From assembly GCA_052161625.1 (NCBI GenBank), contig CP197412.1: a stretch of DNA of 64,000 bases; one strand, 5' to 3'. The position numbers were made by a program, and so were the translations under genes. This stretch comes from JBKCUI01 sp052161625. Its GTDB lineage: Bacteria > Planctomycetota > Planctomycetia > Pirellulales > Pirellulaceae. The notes under the pieces are model-generated. The model was not told the DNA's origin. It did no database searches and saw only the letters and a list, made by a program, of their open reading frames with translations. Positions 1 through 9,578 of this stretch are shown piece after piece; position 1 is the stretch's first letter; every line of letters begins with the position of its first letter.

Positions 1-2533
1 TGTGACTGATCAACTTGGTTGTACCAGCAATCCGATCATACAGAAAGACACGGTCAGCGATTGTCGAACTGATTTGTCCGCTTACTAAATTAGTGCTTGT
101 GCTCGTATAAGCAACATATCGACCATCGCCACTAATACTCGCGTTCATTGAGCTGCGATTGCCGGTTTGTGTTTGCGATCCATCAATACCGCTAACTAAC
201 TGGATAGAATTCGAGGATATTTCGTAAAGGAAAAGATCTGTGTTAACGGATTGGGAGGCATTGTTATCGACTTGCCCAGGGACGATGGCATTGCTTGCGC
301 TTGAGAAAACTACAAATTTACCATCAGCGCTCAATCGAGGATTCTCAATCACGATTGATCCGCCTATTTGTTGCGTAACTCCATTGATTCTGTCAAAAAT
401 AAATGCGCCACTCAGTCCTGAGACAATATTGGTCGCCGAGCTTGTAAATAATACCAAATTCCCGTCAGAACTAAACTGTGCATTTGAGCCGCCTTGGCTC
501 GCGGGTGTCGTTGTCGATCCTAATGCGCCATTTAGTAGCCTTGATGTCTTAAGGAGTCGGTCATACAGGTAGAGATTTCCAATGCCGTGGAATGTTCCTG
601 CAACAGAATTATCGCTCTTAAATGCGACGAATCTTCCATCCTCGCTGATGGTGGGGTTGTAGGATTGTCCTGGCATAGTTTGCATTACCGATCCAGGCAT
701 GTGGCTTAGCAATTCCATAGTACCGGTCAAACGATCGAATACAAAGACATCTGACATTCCATTGCTGTCAGTTTGGCCAGAAATTATATTCGTCGCAGTG
801 CTTGTAAAGACAAGATATCGTCCGTCTGTACTAACCGAGTTGCTTACGCCCGTCGGTATCGAACTGACACCTCCTGCAGAAAAACTCGGCGTTACGGCTT
901 TACTGATGATCGTGGGAGAACCATCCGTTACGGCAAACTGATAGACGCTTGCGGCTCCGTCCCGGTCGCGGGTTATTGAGCTGAGGTTGCTTGCTAAGCT
1001 CTGATACAGTACTGTGGATCCATCTGAGCTGATCTGAGGGAGTGTAGAATTACCATCCGAAAGCGAGCTAGTTCCGCCCGCCCCACTGGCAAGCAAATTT
1101 GCTTTGGTTACGCGATCGTATACCGCAATCTTTGCGTTGCTGTTCCCGCCGCCGGGAAATGTTCCAAACGGGTCTGTTCCGCTAGTTTCGTAGGCAACAA
1201 AACGGCCCGACGCATTCACTGAAGGACGAAAGGATAGTCCGTTTCCGGTACTTCTTGTTTGGCCAAGTACACGACTAACAATCTCGACTGCACCAGCGGT
1301 ACGATCAAATAGAAAGACATCCAGAGTTCCATTGTTGTCAACCTGGGTGTTGAACGTAGATCCAAAGACATTTGTTCCGCGCGAAGCGAATACGATTATA
1401 TTACCATCGTAGCTGATGCTGGGCGTTTCCGATGCGTTGTTAGAAGTCTGGGTCAGTGAACCATTAACCCCACTGACCAATCGCTGGGCACCCGCCATTA
1501 CATCATAGACAAATATATCCGCGGTGCTGTTTGTGTCGACTTGGCCCGCGACAAGATTGGTTGCCGCACTACGAAACGCAATAAAACTACCATTTCCACT
1601 TATCGACGGCGAGTCCGACATGCCGTTTCCAGTATTCGTCGGAGAACCTGCGATCCCGCTGACTAGAGATGTTGTCGATGTAATTCCGTCAAATAGAAAG
1701 ACATCTGACGTTCCATTCGTGTCCACTTGTCCTGTCACTAGGTTACTTGCAGAACTGCGATAGGCAATTCGTTTTCCGTCGGCAGTGATGCTATGCGAAT
1801 CTGACGGCGAGTTCGCAGTTATCGTATCCGAGTTCGAACTTCGGCTCACGAGGCGAATGGATCTCGCTATTACGTCGTAAGCGAACAAATCTGCACCGCC
1901 GTTTGCATCCGCGACACCAGAAATCAAGTTGGTCGCAAGACTGCTAAAAACAATCGTTGATCCATCTGCACTAATGATTGCTGAACTTGAGGCAGATGCG
2001 GCCGTATTCGTCGATGAACCGCTTGCACCGCTAACAAGCCTAGTGACATCTAAAACACGATCGTAGACAAAAATATCCGTATTCGCATTAAAATCGGCTT
2101 GGCCAGAAACGAGATTGGTCGCGGTGCTTTGATACACAACGTAACGACCATCGTCACTGATGCTCGGCGTGCTGGACGCATTGTTTGCGGCAGTCGAGGA
2201 GGAATTGTGCATTCGGCTTACCAGGCGAGTTTCGCCAGTCTGGCGGTCGTGGAGGAATACGTCAGACGCCTGGTTCGTATCAAGCTGGTCGAGGACAAGG
2301 TTTGTCGCGGAACTAACAAAAACGGAATACCTACCGTCCTCGCTTAATGATCTCGTCGGGAGCGGGCTCACTGTTGCTGGAACGCTTTCGGAATACAGCG
2401 ATGGCTCTGCCATGGAGACAAGTTGTAGCGTTGCCAATAGACATCGACTTTCAAGAGGTTCTGTAACCAGGCGACGAAGGCGGTTACGACGTAAGTCCAT
2501 AGTGTTTAATTGTCTTCTGGATTGCTTTTTCAT
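1..2533 (-). CDS. Large surface protein with planctomycete N-terminal LE-x-R-x-LL signature and PD40/TolB-like repeats (3' end outside window)
   Basis: The minus strand is open from an ATG at 2533 to the window edge, so only the N-terminal 844 residues or so are visible. The first 35 residues are very basic and contain EPLESRCLLA at about 25-34, which fits the E-x-LE-x-R-x-LL signature at the start of many giant exported planctomycete proteins. The rest is a series of about 63-residue repeats (about 190 bp in DNA), each with a core like SISDDGRYVVYQS followed by ATNLVSGQ, an acidic D-x-N-x-D stretch, DVFVYDR and a TRLVS strand. This is the PD40/TolB-like blade pattern, so one or more beta-propellers are likely, probably outside the cytoplasm. 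No catalytic residues were recognised. The C-terminus, where dockerin or anchor domains often sit, is not visible. Family pattern is seen; location and role are inferred. Confidence 0.8.
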   Translation of the reverse strand, partial: MKKQSRRQLNTMDLRRNRLRRLVTEPLESRCLLATLQLVSMAEPSLYSESVPATVSPLPTRSLSEDGRYSVFVSSATNLVLDQLDTNQASDVFLHDRQTGETRLVSRMHNSSSTAANNASSTPSISDDGRYVVYQSTATNLVSGQADFNANTDIFVYDRVLDVTRLVSGASGSSTNTAASASSSAIISADGSTIVFSSLATNLISGVADANGGADLFAYDVIARSIRLVSRSSNSDTITANSPSDSHSITADGKRIAYRSSASNLVTGQVDTNGTSDVFLFDGITSTTSLVSGIAGSPTNTGNGMSDSPSISGNGSFIAFRSAATNLVAGQVDTNSTADIFVYDVMAGAQRLVSGVNGSLTQTSNNASETPSISYDGNIIVFASRGTNVFGSTFNTQVDNNGTLDVFLFDRTAGAVEIVSRVLGQTRSTGNGLSFRPSVNASGRFVAYETSGTDPFGTFPGGGNSNAKIAVYDRVTKANLLASGAGGTSSLSDGNSTLPQISSDGSTVLYQSLASNLSSITRDRDGAASVYQFAVTDGSPTIISKAVTPSFSAGGVSSIPTGVSNSVSTDGRYLVFTSTATNIISGQTDSNGMSDVFVFDRLTGTMELLSHMPGSVMQTMPGQSYNPTISEDGRFVAFKSDNSVAGTFHGIGNLYLYDRLLKTSRLLNGALGSTTTPASQGGSNAQFSSDGNLVLFTSSATNIVSGLSGAFIFDRINGVTQQIGGSIVIENPRLSADGKFVVFSSASNAIVPGQVDNNASQSVNTDLFLYEISSNSIQLVSGIDGSQTQTGNRSSMNASISGDGRYVAYTSTSTNLVSGQISSTIADRVFLYDRIAGTTKLISH

Positions 2534-3229
2534 TTGTTCTAGACTTTACTCTATCGATTGCTTTACGAATCCGTGGAGCCTACCCAATGTTGGGAGTTGT
2601 CCAGCGGTCTTGTGCTTTTGGTGGTGGATGCGACAGGAGGGGGTTACAAAGCCATACTTTGTATTGATCGTACATATGCGAGAAAGGAGAGCATCCGCAA
2701 TCCAAAGTCCCTCGTGCCCCCGAACAAAAACACGCCCCATGTTGGGGCTGTATGGTGCGTTCGGCGTTGGACAAAGCACCCGCTGAAGGGTGCTGCTCCA
2801 CCCCGAGAAACCGCGGACAATCGAGTCGCAACCTTATGGTTGCCGTCGTAGGATGCAACTCCTGTTCGCGTCTTCAAAGAAGGGCAATTCAGCCGGAACG
2901 CCAAACCGATCGACTGCTCGTAGCCAAGTGTCTTCAATCGTGACTCCCCTCCGCGCACCCCAATGCAAGGCTCGTTGAACATCATCCGAAAGTCGTTCAT
3001 GTCGTTAGCGAATGGAGTCATGGCGAAGCGTCTATCTAAAAGGTGAAGGGGTTCGCTAGCGTTGGGCATCACTTTCTCAGTCGTTGTCGCGGTTGACTTT
3101 TTCCGAAAACTTTAAGGAAGTTTCGAAATAAATTTAAAAAACTTGTGAGTGAGCAAATCGATCGCTTAGACTTCAAGGGCGTCCCAGATGCGGCTCGGGG
3201 CGTTTACTGGCATATAGGAGAGAATTAAT
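2534..3229. other. Intergenic region without a convincing gene
   Basis: About 700 bp separate the divergent surface-protein and sigma-factor genes. Several overlapping short reading frames on both strands show no recognisable domain, ribosome-binding site or consistent codon use, so none is called. Small hairpin-forming stretches occur, for example GCACCCGCTGAAGGGTGC near 2777 and CAACCTTATGGTTG near 2829, plus GCCCCATGTTGGGGC near 2735. The region could be a decayed gene or a dispersed intergenic repeat. Confidence 0.4.
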
Positions 3230-3817
3230 TTGGCTGCGGCACTATCGGATGGCGAATTTGCTCGACTCCTTGGATCGATTCGAGCCGGTGACGAACAGGA
3301 ACTTGGCCGGTTGCTCGAGATCTTTCGCCCGCTTCTATCACGTATTGCCGAAGACCGGATCGGGACCAAGGTTCGTGTACGCTTTTCAGGTTCCGATTTG
3401 GTCCAGGAGACCCTTCTCGCCGCCTCGATGAAAATTGCTGCCTTCCGCGGACAATCGCCGCAGGAGTTCCAGTCATGGCTCGTGGAAATCCTCCGAGCTC
3501 GCCTCAATGACGGGCTTCGTCGCCATCTCCTTGCCGAACGACGCCGGGTAAGCGCGCAACGATCGGGGAAATCGGGACTCCTCGAGACGAAACTGCAAAG
3601 CCCATCAACTCAAGCAGTCCTCAACGAGCAATCGGCAGCCTTGATCGCTGCCATTGCCTCCTTGGATGACCTGGACCGCGAAATTGTTTTCCTGCGCTAT
3701 ATCGATCACTTGAGCTTCGAAGAGATCTCCGCGAGAGTAGACATTCCCCTGTCGACCGTGTGGAGACGATGGCATAATGCAATCAAGTTGCTGAGGATCC
3801 GGTTGGAGCATGGCTGA
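3230..3817 (+). CDS. ECF-type RNA polymerase sigma-70 factor
   Basis: A 195-residue protein with sigma region 2 at about 15-95 (SGSDLVQETLLAASMKIAAF) and region 4 at about 135-190, where DREIVFLRYIDHLSFEEI and a following helix form the helix-turn-helix that reads the -35 element. It directs RNA polymerase core to a specific promoter set. The start is a TTG with AGGAGAG a few bases upstream; no better start lies near it. The end overlaps the downstream kinase gene by 8 bp, so the two are almost certainly translated together. Planctomycetes commonly pair sigma factors of this type with Ser/Thr kinases that may modify or sense with them, so a shared signalling role is likely but inferred. No anti-sigma gene is adjacent. 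Confidence 0.9.
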   Translation: MAAALSDGEFARLLGSIRAGDEQELGRLLEIFRPLLSRIAEDRIGTKVRVRFSGSDLVQETLLAASMKIAAFRGQSPQEFQSWLVEILRARLNDGLRRHLLAERRRVSAQRSGKSGLLETKLQSPSTQAVLNEQSAALIAAIASLDDLDREIVFLRYIDHLSFEEISARVDIPLSTVWRRWHNAIKLLRIRLEHG

Positions 3818-6800
3818 TACACAAAAGTCCGAATCTACCGACCCAATTGATTCTGACATCCGAAGGCTTCTTGAATACGAACAAGCCCTCATGGACGGCT
3901 TGTTCGGCCCACTTGACGGTCATGCATCTGTTGACAATCAATCGGCCAAGACAATTCGCATGCTCGTAGACACCTTCAGTGCCTTTGAGAACGTATCCCC
4001 TGAAGCAGTCCCACCTGTGATCGTGTGGGAGTTGCCTCCGAAGTTCGGGCGATTCTCCATCATCAAAAAACTGGGCAATGGTGCTTTTGGGGCTGTTTGG
4101 AAAGCGACGGATCCCAACACAGATCGTTTTGTAGCAATCAAAGCTCTTCACCCAGAGCTACGAAGTGCACCGAACCTATCGCAACGATTTATTCAGGAGG
4201 CCTTCGCCGCTGCGCGATTGAATCATCCGAGTATTGTGCGAGTGCTCGAAGCGGGAACAATCGACGGCATTAGCTTCATTGTGACCGAATTGGTTGACGG
4301 AGAAACGTTAGTGACTTCGACCGATGGCAAGCCTTCGTATGCGATCTGCGAGGCAGCCTCGATCGTTATGCAATTGGCGAGCGCTGTCCAACATTCGCAC
4401 CAACAAGGTGTGTTGCACCGTGACATCAAGCCAGACAACGTTCTGATAGAGCGTCAGACAGCGACTGATGGAACAAAGTTTACAGTCCCACGATTGACCG
4501 ACTTCGGTTTGGCTCGCCTGCAAGATTCCCGAAGCGAACTGAGCCAGTTTGGCATGATGATCGGCACGCTGGACTACATGGCACCCGAGCAACTGGCAGG
4601 TGATCAATCGAATCTAGGTCCAGGTGTGGATATCTATTCGCTAGGTTTGCTGCTTTTCGAACTGTTAACGGGTACACATCCACGTCGTTGCGGAGGAAAC
4701 GTGCTCAAAGCCATCGAAATCCGGGGGCAGATGCCTAATCCAAGATCGCTTCGCCGAGATATTCCCTTAGATCTTGATGCGATTTGTGTTCGATGCTTGC
4801 AGAAACTCCCCGCAAACCGATTCCCAAATGCAGTCGCTCTGCAACGCGATCTAGAGAACTTTCTCGAAGACCGCCCGACCGAGACACGCACCCCCAGCCT
4901 TTTCGAGCGTGCGACGAGATGGGGCTATGCGAATCAAGTGCTCGCCTCGTTTTTGCTTATGGTATCTCTTTCATTGGTAACGATCCAGGTTCTGACCATC
5001 CGACACAGAAGAGAGTTGCAGACCCAGAACGAGCACCTCATCCAAGCTCGTCACGCGAGCGATGCAGCCCGTAGTGCCGCCGAAGAACAAGAAGCCAAAT
5101 ACCGCGATTTGGCTTGGAACTCAGGAATCAAAAACGCTTATACCCGTTTTGAGCAAGGCGACTTACCAGATGCAACCCGACAACTAGCAGCGTTACGCAG
5201 GACACATCCCAGTGCGCCCGAGTATCCTGAGTGGTATTTGTTGGACGCAGAGTTGAAGAAACAGTTCGAAGTATTGTGCGATGCCTCCGTTCCCATCTGG
5301 GAATTGACACCCATTCCCAATTCGTCACGCGTTGCGTTCGGTGGCCAAGGCTCGACTCTTAGTCTCTATGATTTGGAAACGCGAACCATTGAGCAACGAA
5401 TTGAAATGCCGCTTTCCGAGATCCATGCGATTGCAGCAAGCCCTGACGGAAAGTTTCTGGTTGCAGGTGGACAGGATTCCAAAGCAGGATCCCTCAATGC
5501 TCCAGTACAGATAGATCTCGAATCAGGACGGTTCAAAAGACTCGAGGCGGAACAAGATGCTAGGGTCGAATCTCTAGCCTATTCTGATCAGGGCGACTTT
5601 CTGGCAGTCGGATTTCGATACGAGAATATTCAGATCATTCCCCTGAACCGAACCGGTGCTAAATCATCCATAACCTCCCGCCGACGAGCGCGGTCCTTGA
5701 GTTGGACCAGCAAGAACGAAGTCGTAGTTCACAGCGATCATGGCCAGCTGACATTGCAGGATCGCGAGGGAGGCACGCGACAACTCTCTTTAGGCTTTCA
5801 TGTCGAGGCATTTGCTCTCCAGGCTTTCGGGGAAATGCTTTTGGTCGCACTTGCAGATGATGACGAATGCCAGCTGATCGAACTGAGGGAGGGGAAGAGT
5901 ATCGCGAGACTCCAGGATGCTGGCTGGAGAGCACGCTCCGTTTCGATATCCGAAGATGGGCGATGGGCTGCTGCAGGAAGTTCGATTGGCGAGGTCGCGG
6001 TTTGGCAAATTCCCGACGATTTGGACTCAAACAGCTTACAGACCATACGGCCATACAAGGTTCGGCGACTCCTGTCGGGTAATGTTACCTCAGTTCGTTG
6101 GCACAAAGACCATTTGCTCTGCGCGGACGATGCAGGCCGTTTGGTGAAATGGAAACCTCACAACGAGATCGGATTGGTCCGTGGTGATCTCGTCATAACA
6201 GCAGCGACATTCTGGAGAGACTCTTTGCTAGTTGGATGGAGTGATGGAAGCTTGAATCTCTTTCCGAACAGAAGCCTCCCCCAAGTGGGTGACGTAACAT
6301 TAACTCCGTCGGAGATCGGGGGGAAACGTATTATCATGGAAGCGACAGGAAGCCCGCTCATTGAAGTAGCTGTCGATCCGGGTTCTGATTGCATCGTATG
6401 TGGTTTCCGAGATGGATCGCTCCATCAAATCTCTCGCAACGAAAGCGGGGAGTATACCCCCCAAATGCTTGGACAGTACCCACATTCAGGATTTGAGAAC
6501 TCGCTTCAAGTTCGCGACGGAAAAGTTTTATTTCGTACAGATAGCAATATGCTCAACCTGATGGATTTGAAAAATGGCCGAGAAGTGGTGCGTGCAGAAT
6601 TACCAGGTCACAATTACGCACTACGTTTTTTCGAGAACGCAAGTAAAGTCGCTGCAGTCGGGCATGCAGAAGGAGTTCATATTTACTCTGTCCCCACGTT
6701 GGGTTCTTTGGGAAGATACGGCGTTGGTCAAGCAGTAAGTCTGTTCTACGATGGGGGAAGCGGATTACTCGTAAGCGGACACGCAAACGGAGAAGTACGA

Positions 6801-7115
6801 TGGTCTGATGCTTCAAATCTAACGACGTTGAAATCACTTCGAATGACCCGAGATAAAGTCACTTCCTATACACAAGACCGAGACGGAAGAGTCGGGTTCT
6901 CTGTCAGTGGTCATGGTAGCTTGACTGTATGCGACCCTCGCGACAATCTTGTTTTTGGCACCTTGGCCTCCGTGCCGAATCTAGATCGCTCTTATAACCA
7001 TTCACGATCGAAATGTGAAATTTCTGCCGACTCCCGGCTTGTGTTCACTTTGGAGATTCGGGAATATGAACCGTTCGTCCTGGAATCAACTTTTCGGATC
7101 TATCAACTACCCTAA
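3810..7115 (+). CDS. Membrane Ser/Thr protein kinase with C-terminal WD40-type propeller
   Basis: 1101 residues. The Hanks-type kinase domain spans about 82-355: glycine loop GNGAFGAVW, VAIK lysine at about 112, catalytic HRDIKPDN at about 203-210, DFG at about 231-233 and APEQ in the activation segment. A single hydrophobic segment at about 376-396 (VLASFLLMVSLSLVTIQVL) is followed by a charged coiled stretch and then roughly 600 residues of degenerate WD40-like repeats (SPDGKFLVAGG, SEDGRWAAAGSS). The layout suggests a cytoplasmic kinase with the propeller on the other side of the membrane, perhaps as a sensor or docking platform. All catalytic motifs are present, so activity is expected. 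The gene overlaps the sigma factor by 8 bp, indicating one operon. Substrate and signal are unknown. Confidence 0.93.
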   Translation: MADTQKSESTDPIDSDIRRLLEYEQALMDGLFGPLDGHASVDNQSAKTIRMLVDTFSAFENVSPEAVPPVIVWELPPKFGRFSIIKKLGNGAFGAVWKATDPNTDRFVAIKALHPELRSAPNLSQRFIQEAFAAARLNHPSIVRVLEAGTIDGISFIVTELVDGETLVTSTDGKPSYAICEAASIVMQLASAVQHSHQQGVLHRDIKPDNVLIERQTATDGTKFTVPRLTDFGLARLQDSRSELSQFGMMIGTLDYMAPEQLAGDQSNLGPGVDIYSLGLLLFELLTGTHPRRCGGNVLKAIEIRGQMPNPRSLRRDIPLDLDAICVRCLQKLPANRFPNAVALQRDLENFLEDRPTETRTPSLFERATRWGYANQVLASFLLMVSLSLVTIQVLTIRHRRELQTQNEHLIQARHASDAARSAAEEQEAKYRDLAWNSGIKNAYTRFEQGDLPDATRQLAALRRTHPSAPEYPEWYLLDAELKKQFEVLCDASVPIWELTPIPNSSRVAFGGQGSTLSLYDLETRTIEQRIEMPLSEIHAIAASPDGKFLVAGGQDSKAGSLNAPVQIDLESGRFKRLEAEQDARVESLAYSDQGDFLAVGFRYENIQIIPLNRTGAKSSITSRRRARSLSWTSKNEVVVHSDHGQLTLQDREGGTRQLSLGFHVEAFALQAFGEMLLVALADDDECQLIELREGKSIARLQDAGWRARSVSISEDGRWAAAGSSIGEVAVWQIPDDLDSNSLQTIRPYKVRRLLSGNVTSVRWHKDHLLCADDAGRLVKWKPHNEIGLVRGDLVITAATFWRDSLLVGWSDGSLNLFPNRSLPQVGDVTLTPSEIGGKRIIMEATGSPLIEVAVDPGSDCIVCGFRDGSLHQISRNESGEYTPQMLGQYPHSGFENSLQVRDGKVLFRTDSNMLNLMDLKNGREVVRAELPGHNYALRFFENASKVAAVGHAEGVHIYSVPTLGSLGRYGVGQAVSLFYDGGSGLLVSGHANGEVRWSDASNLTTLKSLRMTRDKVTSYTQDRDGRVGFSVSGHGSLTVCDPRDNLVFGTLASVPNLDRSYNHSRSKCEISADSRLVFTLEIREYEPFVLESTFRIYQLP

Positions 7116-7158
7116 TTGAAGTTCATCCACCCACAGGGGGCTCGTGACGTTCGAGAGC

Positions 7159-7179
7159 AAGCCGAGTGAGCCTCGGCTT
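7159..7179. terminator. Hairpin between convergent genes, possible bidirectional terminator
   Basis: AAGCCGAG and CTCGGCTT form a perfect 8-bp stem around a 5-base loop, in the gap between the convergent kinase and lipoprotein genes. The stem ends in AA/TT but there is no long U tract, so termination is plausible rather than certain. Confidence 0.5.
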
Positions 7180-7197
7180 CTTAGGTTATCCAGTTCA

Positions 7198-7626
7198 CTA
7201 CATCGGAACGAAGGGCGGAATCTCTCCGTCGTACTTGATGTCGTAGTCGAACGTGATGCCCCCTTCGACGACGTTCAAATTGAACTCGGGGTTGCTCGCT
7301 GCATCCTCGTTAAATTTCTTGGGCAAGTAGTTTTTCATCGACTCGCCTCGATAGATCGATAGCTGAACAACACAGGGACCTAAGACGACGCCTGATTGCG
7401 TTGTGAGAAACTCCGCGCGGTAACGCCCTTGCGAGTCGGTCATCCCAATAGATGGTCTGACCTTGGCTTCGGGGACGAACTGCACTTCGATTCCTTCGAC
7501 TGGTTTTCCGTTGATCGTAATGGTTCCTGTAACCGAAGCCGTAGGAATTTTGTTACCGCATCCGGAGAGCCCTCCAATCAGAAGCAACGCACAACACGAT
7601 AAGGCGAATGAGGCTGAACGAAACAA
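7198..7626 (-). CDS. Small lipoprotein with carboxypeptidase-regulatory-like (transthyretin-like) domain
   Basis: A 142-residue protein starting at a TTG preceded by CCGGAGA; longer in-frame starts would run into the upstream DUF1559 gene in another frame and are unlikely. The N-terminus is a lipoprotein signal peptide ending in the lipobox LSGC at about 20-23. The mature part (VTGTITINGKPVEGIEVQF, then DSQGRYRAEF) matches the beta-sandwich of the carboxypeptidase-regulatory-like family that planctomycetes often encode directly after DUF1559 genes. It lies about 75 bp downstream of the DUF1559 gene on the same strand, consistent with one operon. Location is probably the outer or cytoplasmic membrane face; function unknown. 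Confidence 0.85.
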   Translation of the reverse strand: MFRSASFALSCCALLLIGGLSGCGNKIPTASVTGTITINGKPVEGIEVQFVPEAKVRPSIGMTDSQGRYRAEFLTTQSGVVLGPCVVQLSIYRGESMKNYLPKKFNEDAASNPEFNLNVVEGGITFDYDIKYDGEIPPFVPM

Positions 7627-7700
7627 GAGAATTCTCCGGGTTAAACAAATGCGAATAGAAACGAGATGGATCGGCGATGGGGGGACCCACGCGCGTCGGT

Positions 7701-8702
7701 TTAGAAGCCTTCGGTGGGATAGCCGTCTTCTCGGTGAGCCAGCTTTTGGAAGACACCCCATTGGCTTCGATTGGTTGCGTGCCACTTGAATTCGATCGTA
7801 TCGCTGATGAAGTGAACGGATCCATCTGCCAGGACAAAATTCGCTCCACCTGGATGCAAGCTGCTGAAGGAGAACACCGTGGCTTGGGTTTGTGTAGGGA
7901 CAGGGTTGATCACATATTGTGCGGATCCCATCACGCGCTTCGCGTGCGCCCCGTTGCCGATCGACTTCGGTGTGCCGAGCCAAGTCACTTGATCGTTGGT
8001 GGCAATCTTTACTGCTCGTTCTCCCGCGAGGATGGTGTTACTGGTTCCATCGGTGATGTTCCTAAAACCTTTTTCATCTTTGTATCCACACACTCCGCCG
8101 GTATCTCCCTGCAATGCACCACCATTGGTGGTCACACCGATGCAAGCGATATAGTTGGATCGGCCGATCCCTTCGTTTCGGTTGTACATCTGGGAGACGG
8201 GATCGCTAAAGGTTGTCATGATGCTGACTTGCTCTGCGCCGCTCGGGCAAATGAAGCTCGGCAATGGAGTGCTGGTGGCTCGAACGAAGTCTTGGAATTG
8301 GGTCGGATACGCAGGAATTGGCGCGCTCCCCGGAATGCCAGAACAACCGATGATGATCTCTTGCAGTTTGAAGCGATCGACCCCCAGTGCTTGGTAGACA
8401 TTGCCTTGTTCCATGTAAGGCATCAACATGACCGCCCATCCCCAATCGGGGTTTTGATTCTCAGGTGCCGAAGCGGACGTACCGCCTGGAAGGGAATCGT
8501 AATAGCCGGCAGGAAGCTTGCGCATGGCGGATTCGCGATTGTGAAACGCGAGTCCCAGCTGCTTCAGATTGTTGGAGCATTGCATCCGACGCGCCGCCTC
8601 CCGAGCCGCTTGCACGGCCGGCAGCAGCAAACCGACCAATACGCCGATGATGGAAATCACTACCAGCAGTTCAACCAAAGTAAAGCCCGAAGATTTCTTC
8701 AT
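7701..8702 (-). CDS. DUF1559 family pilin-like (prepilin-type signal) protein
   Basis: 333 residues. The N-terminus GFTLVELLVVISIIGVLVG is a textbook type IV prepilin signal with cleavage after Gly and the conserved Glu at +5, followed by the hydrophobic helix and AVQAAREAARRMQCSNNLKQ, which defines the planctomycete DUF1559 family. The C-terminus carries the family's DG motif (FVLADGSVHFISDTI). These proteins are abundant in planctomycetes and are thought to be surface or pseudopilus-like components, though no activity is established. The downstream lipoprotein is probably co-transcribed. Length is normal for the family and no damage is visible. Confidence 0.95.
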   Translation of the reverse strand: MKKSSGFTLVELLVVISIIGVLVGLLLPAVQAAREAARRMQCSNNLKQLGLAFHNRESAMRKLPAGYYDSLPGGTSASAPENQNPDWGWAVMLMPYMEQGNVYQALGVDRFKLQEIIIGCSGIPGSAPIPAYPTQFQDFVRATSTPLPSFICPSGAEQVSIMTTFSDPVSQMYNRNEGIGRSNYIACIGVTTNGGALQGDTGGVCGYKDEKGFRNITDGTSNTILAGERAVKIATNDQVTWLGTPKSIGNGAHAKRVMGSAQYVINPVPTQTQATVFSFSSLHPGGANFVLADGSVHFISDTIEFKWHATNRSQWGVFQKLAHREDGYPTEGF

Positions 8703-9026
8703 TATGCACCTGGGATCTAATAAACCAGTATTTCATAAAAATTCGCTCGTTACATCGACGAGGACGAAGGCTCGGAAATTCCGAATCTGCCCTATTCTCT
8801 ACGGTTGGTTCCGCGTGCGTCTTGGCGGAGTCTTCATGGGTAATAGTTTTTTTGCGCACAGCCACCAATGCTTGCGTTCAGCGATCGCCAGCATTCTCTG
8901 ACGCATTTGACACATATCGAAGACTGGGTGTTAAAACGCGCATAGGGAGCGTTGCGCGTATGGACCGGCGTGTTTTCCGTGCGGTCCGAGCGAATAGCGC
9001 TTCATGCTTTGTGCAACCGAAGTGTT
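8703..9026. other. Intergenic region, nothing recognised
   Basis: About 320 bp upstream of the DUF1559 gene. It should contain that gene's promoter, but no clear -35/-10 pair, hairpin or conserved coding frame is visible. Confidence 0.4.
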
Positions 9027-9446
9027 TTATTGGTCCGGTGTCTCCATCTGCTTTTCGAATCGGAATCGAAACATGAGCGAAGAGGTATCCACGGATTCAT
9101 CCCTCGACTTGTTGGTGCGATGCCAATTGCTCCATTCGAAGGCGGATGGGGTTGGAACAGGATTGATAGCTGGCCAGAATCCATCGTCCCTGCCTCCAAG
9201 TGTCAGATTCACACAAAACTCTCCTTTGCTCGTAAAGAGAGGGACTTTGGCGACCAAAATCCATTGATCATCTTCCTGGCGAAACTGGTCGCGATCGAAT
9301 CGAGCCAACTCCCACCCTCTAGGCTTCTCATTTCCCACGAACAGTGACAGTGTCACGCGACGCAGAAATCGGCATGCGAGAAGCGTTTGTGCGAAGTAGG
9401 GAAGAGCTTGAATCGGATCCGAAAATGGCAGTACTGTTCTCGTCAT
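9027..9446 (-). CDS. Hypothetical protein
   Basis: A 139-residue reading frame beginning MTRTVLPFSDPIQALPYFAQ; the same frame can be extended to 9536 but the added residues look non-coding. The sequence has alternating hydrophobic strands (RVTLSLFVG, QWILVAKVPLF, EFCVNLTLGG) that suggest a small beta-rich fold. No signal peptide, membrane segment or known motif is visible. It is divergent from the sulfatase gene and would share its upstream region. Codon use looks like that of neighbouring genes, which is the main support. Not recognised; function unknown. Confidence 0.5.
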   Translation of the reverse strand: MTRTVLPFSDPIQALPYFAQTLLACRFLRRVTLSLFVGNEKPRGWELARFDRDQFRQEDDQWILVAKVPLFTSKGEFCVNLTLGGRDDGFWPAINPVPTPSAFEWSNWHRTNKSRDESVDTSSLMFRFRFEKQMETPDQ

Positions 9447-9578
9447 GAGTGATCTGACACGGGGCGAAGGGGGCAATGGACGTCGGCCATTTAGGATACA
9501 GAAGCGATTACAATATCGACGAAGGTATCGTTCCAAATATCGAGGTTCCGTGAAACGTTTTTAATTAGAGCCAAGTCC

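Noticed and set aside
240..2347. Plus-strand reading frames in the first 2.4 kb
   Set aside because: They are antisense shadows of the repeat-rich minus-strand gene, whose frame is continuous and shows clear propeller repeats.
2546..3072. Minus-strand reading frames between the surface protein and the sigma factor
   Set aside because: They overlap one another in different frames, have no ribosome-binding site and no family resemblance.
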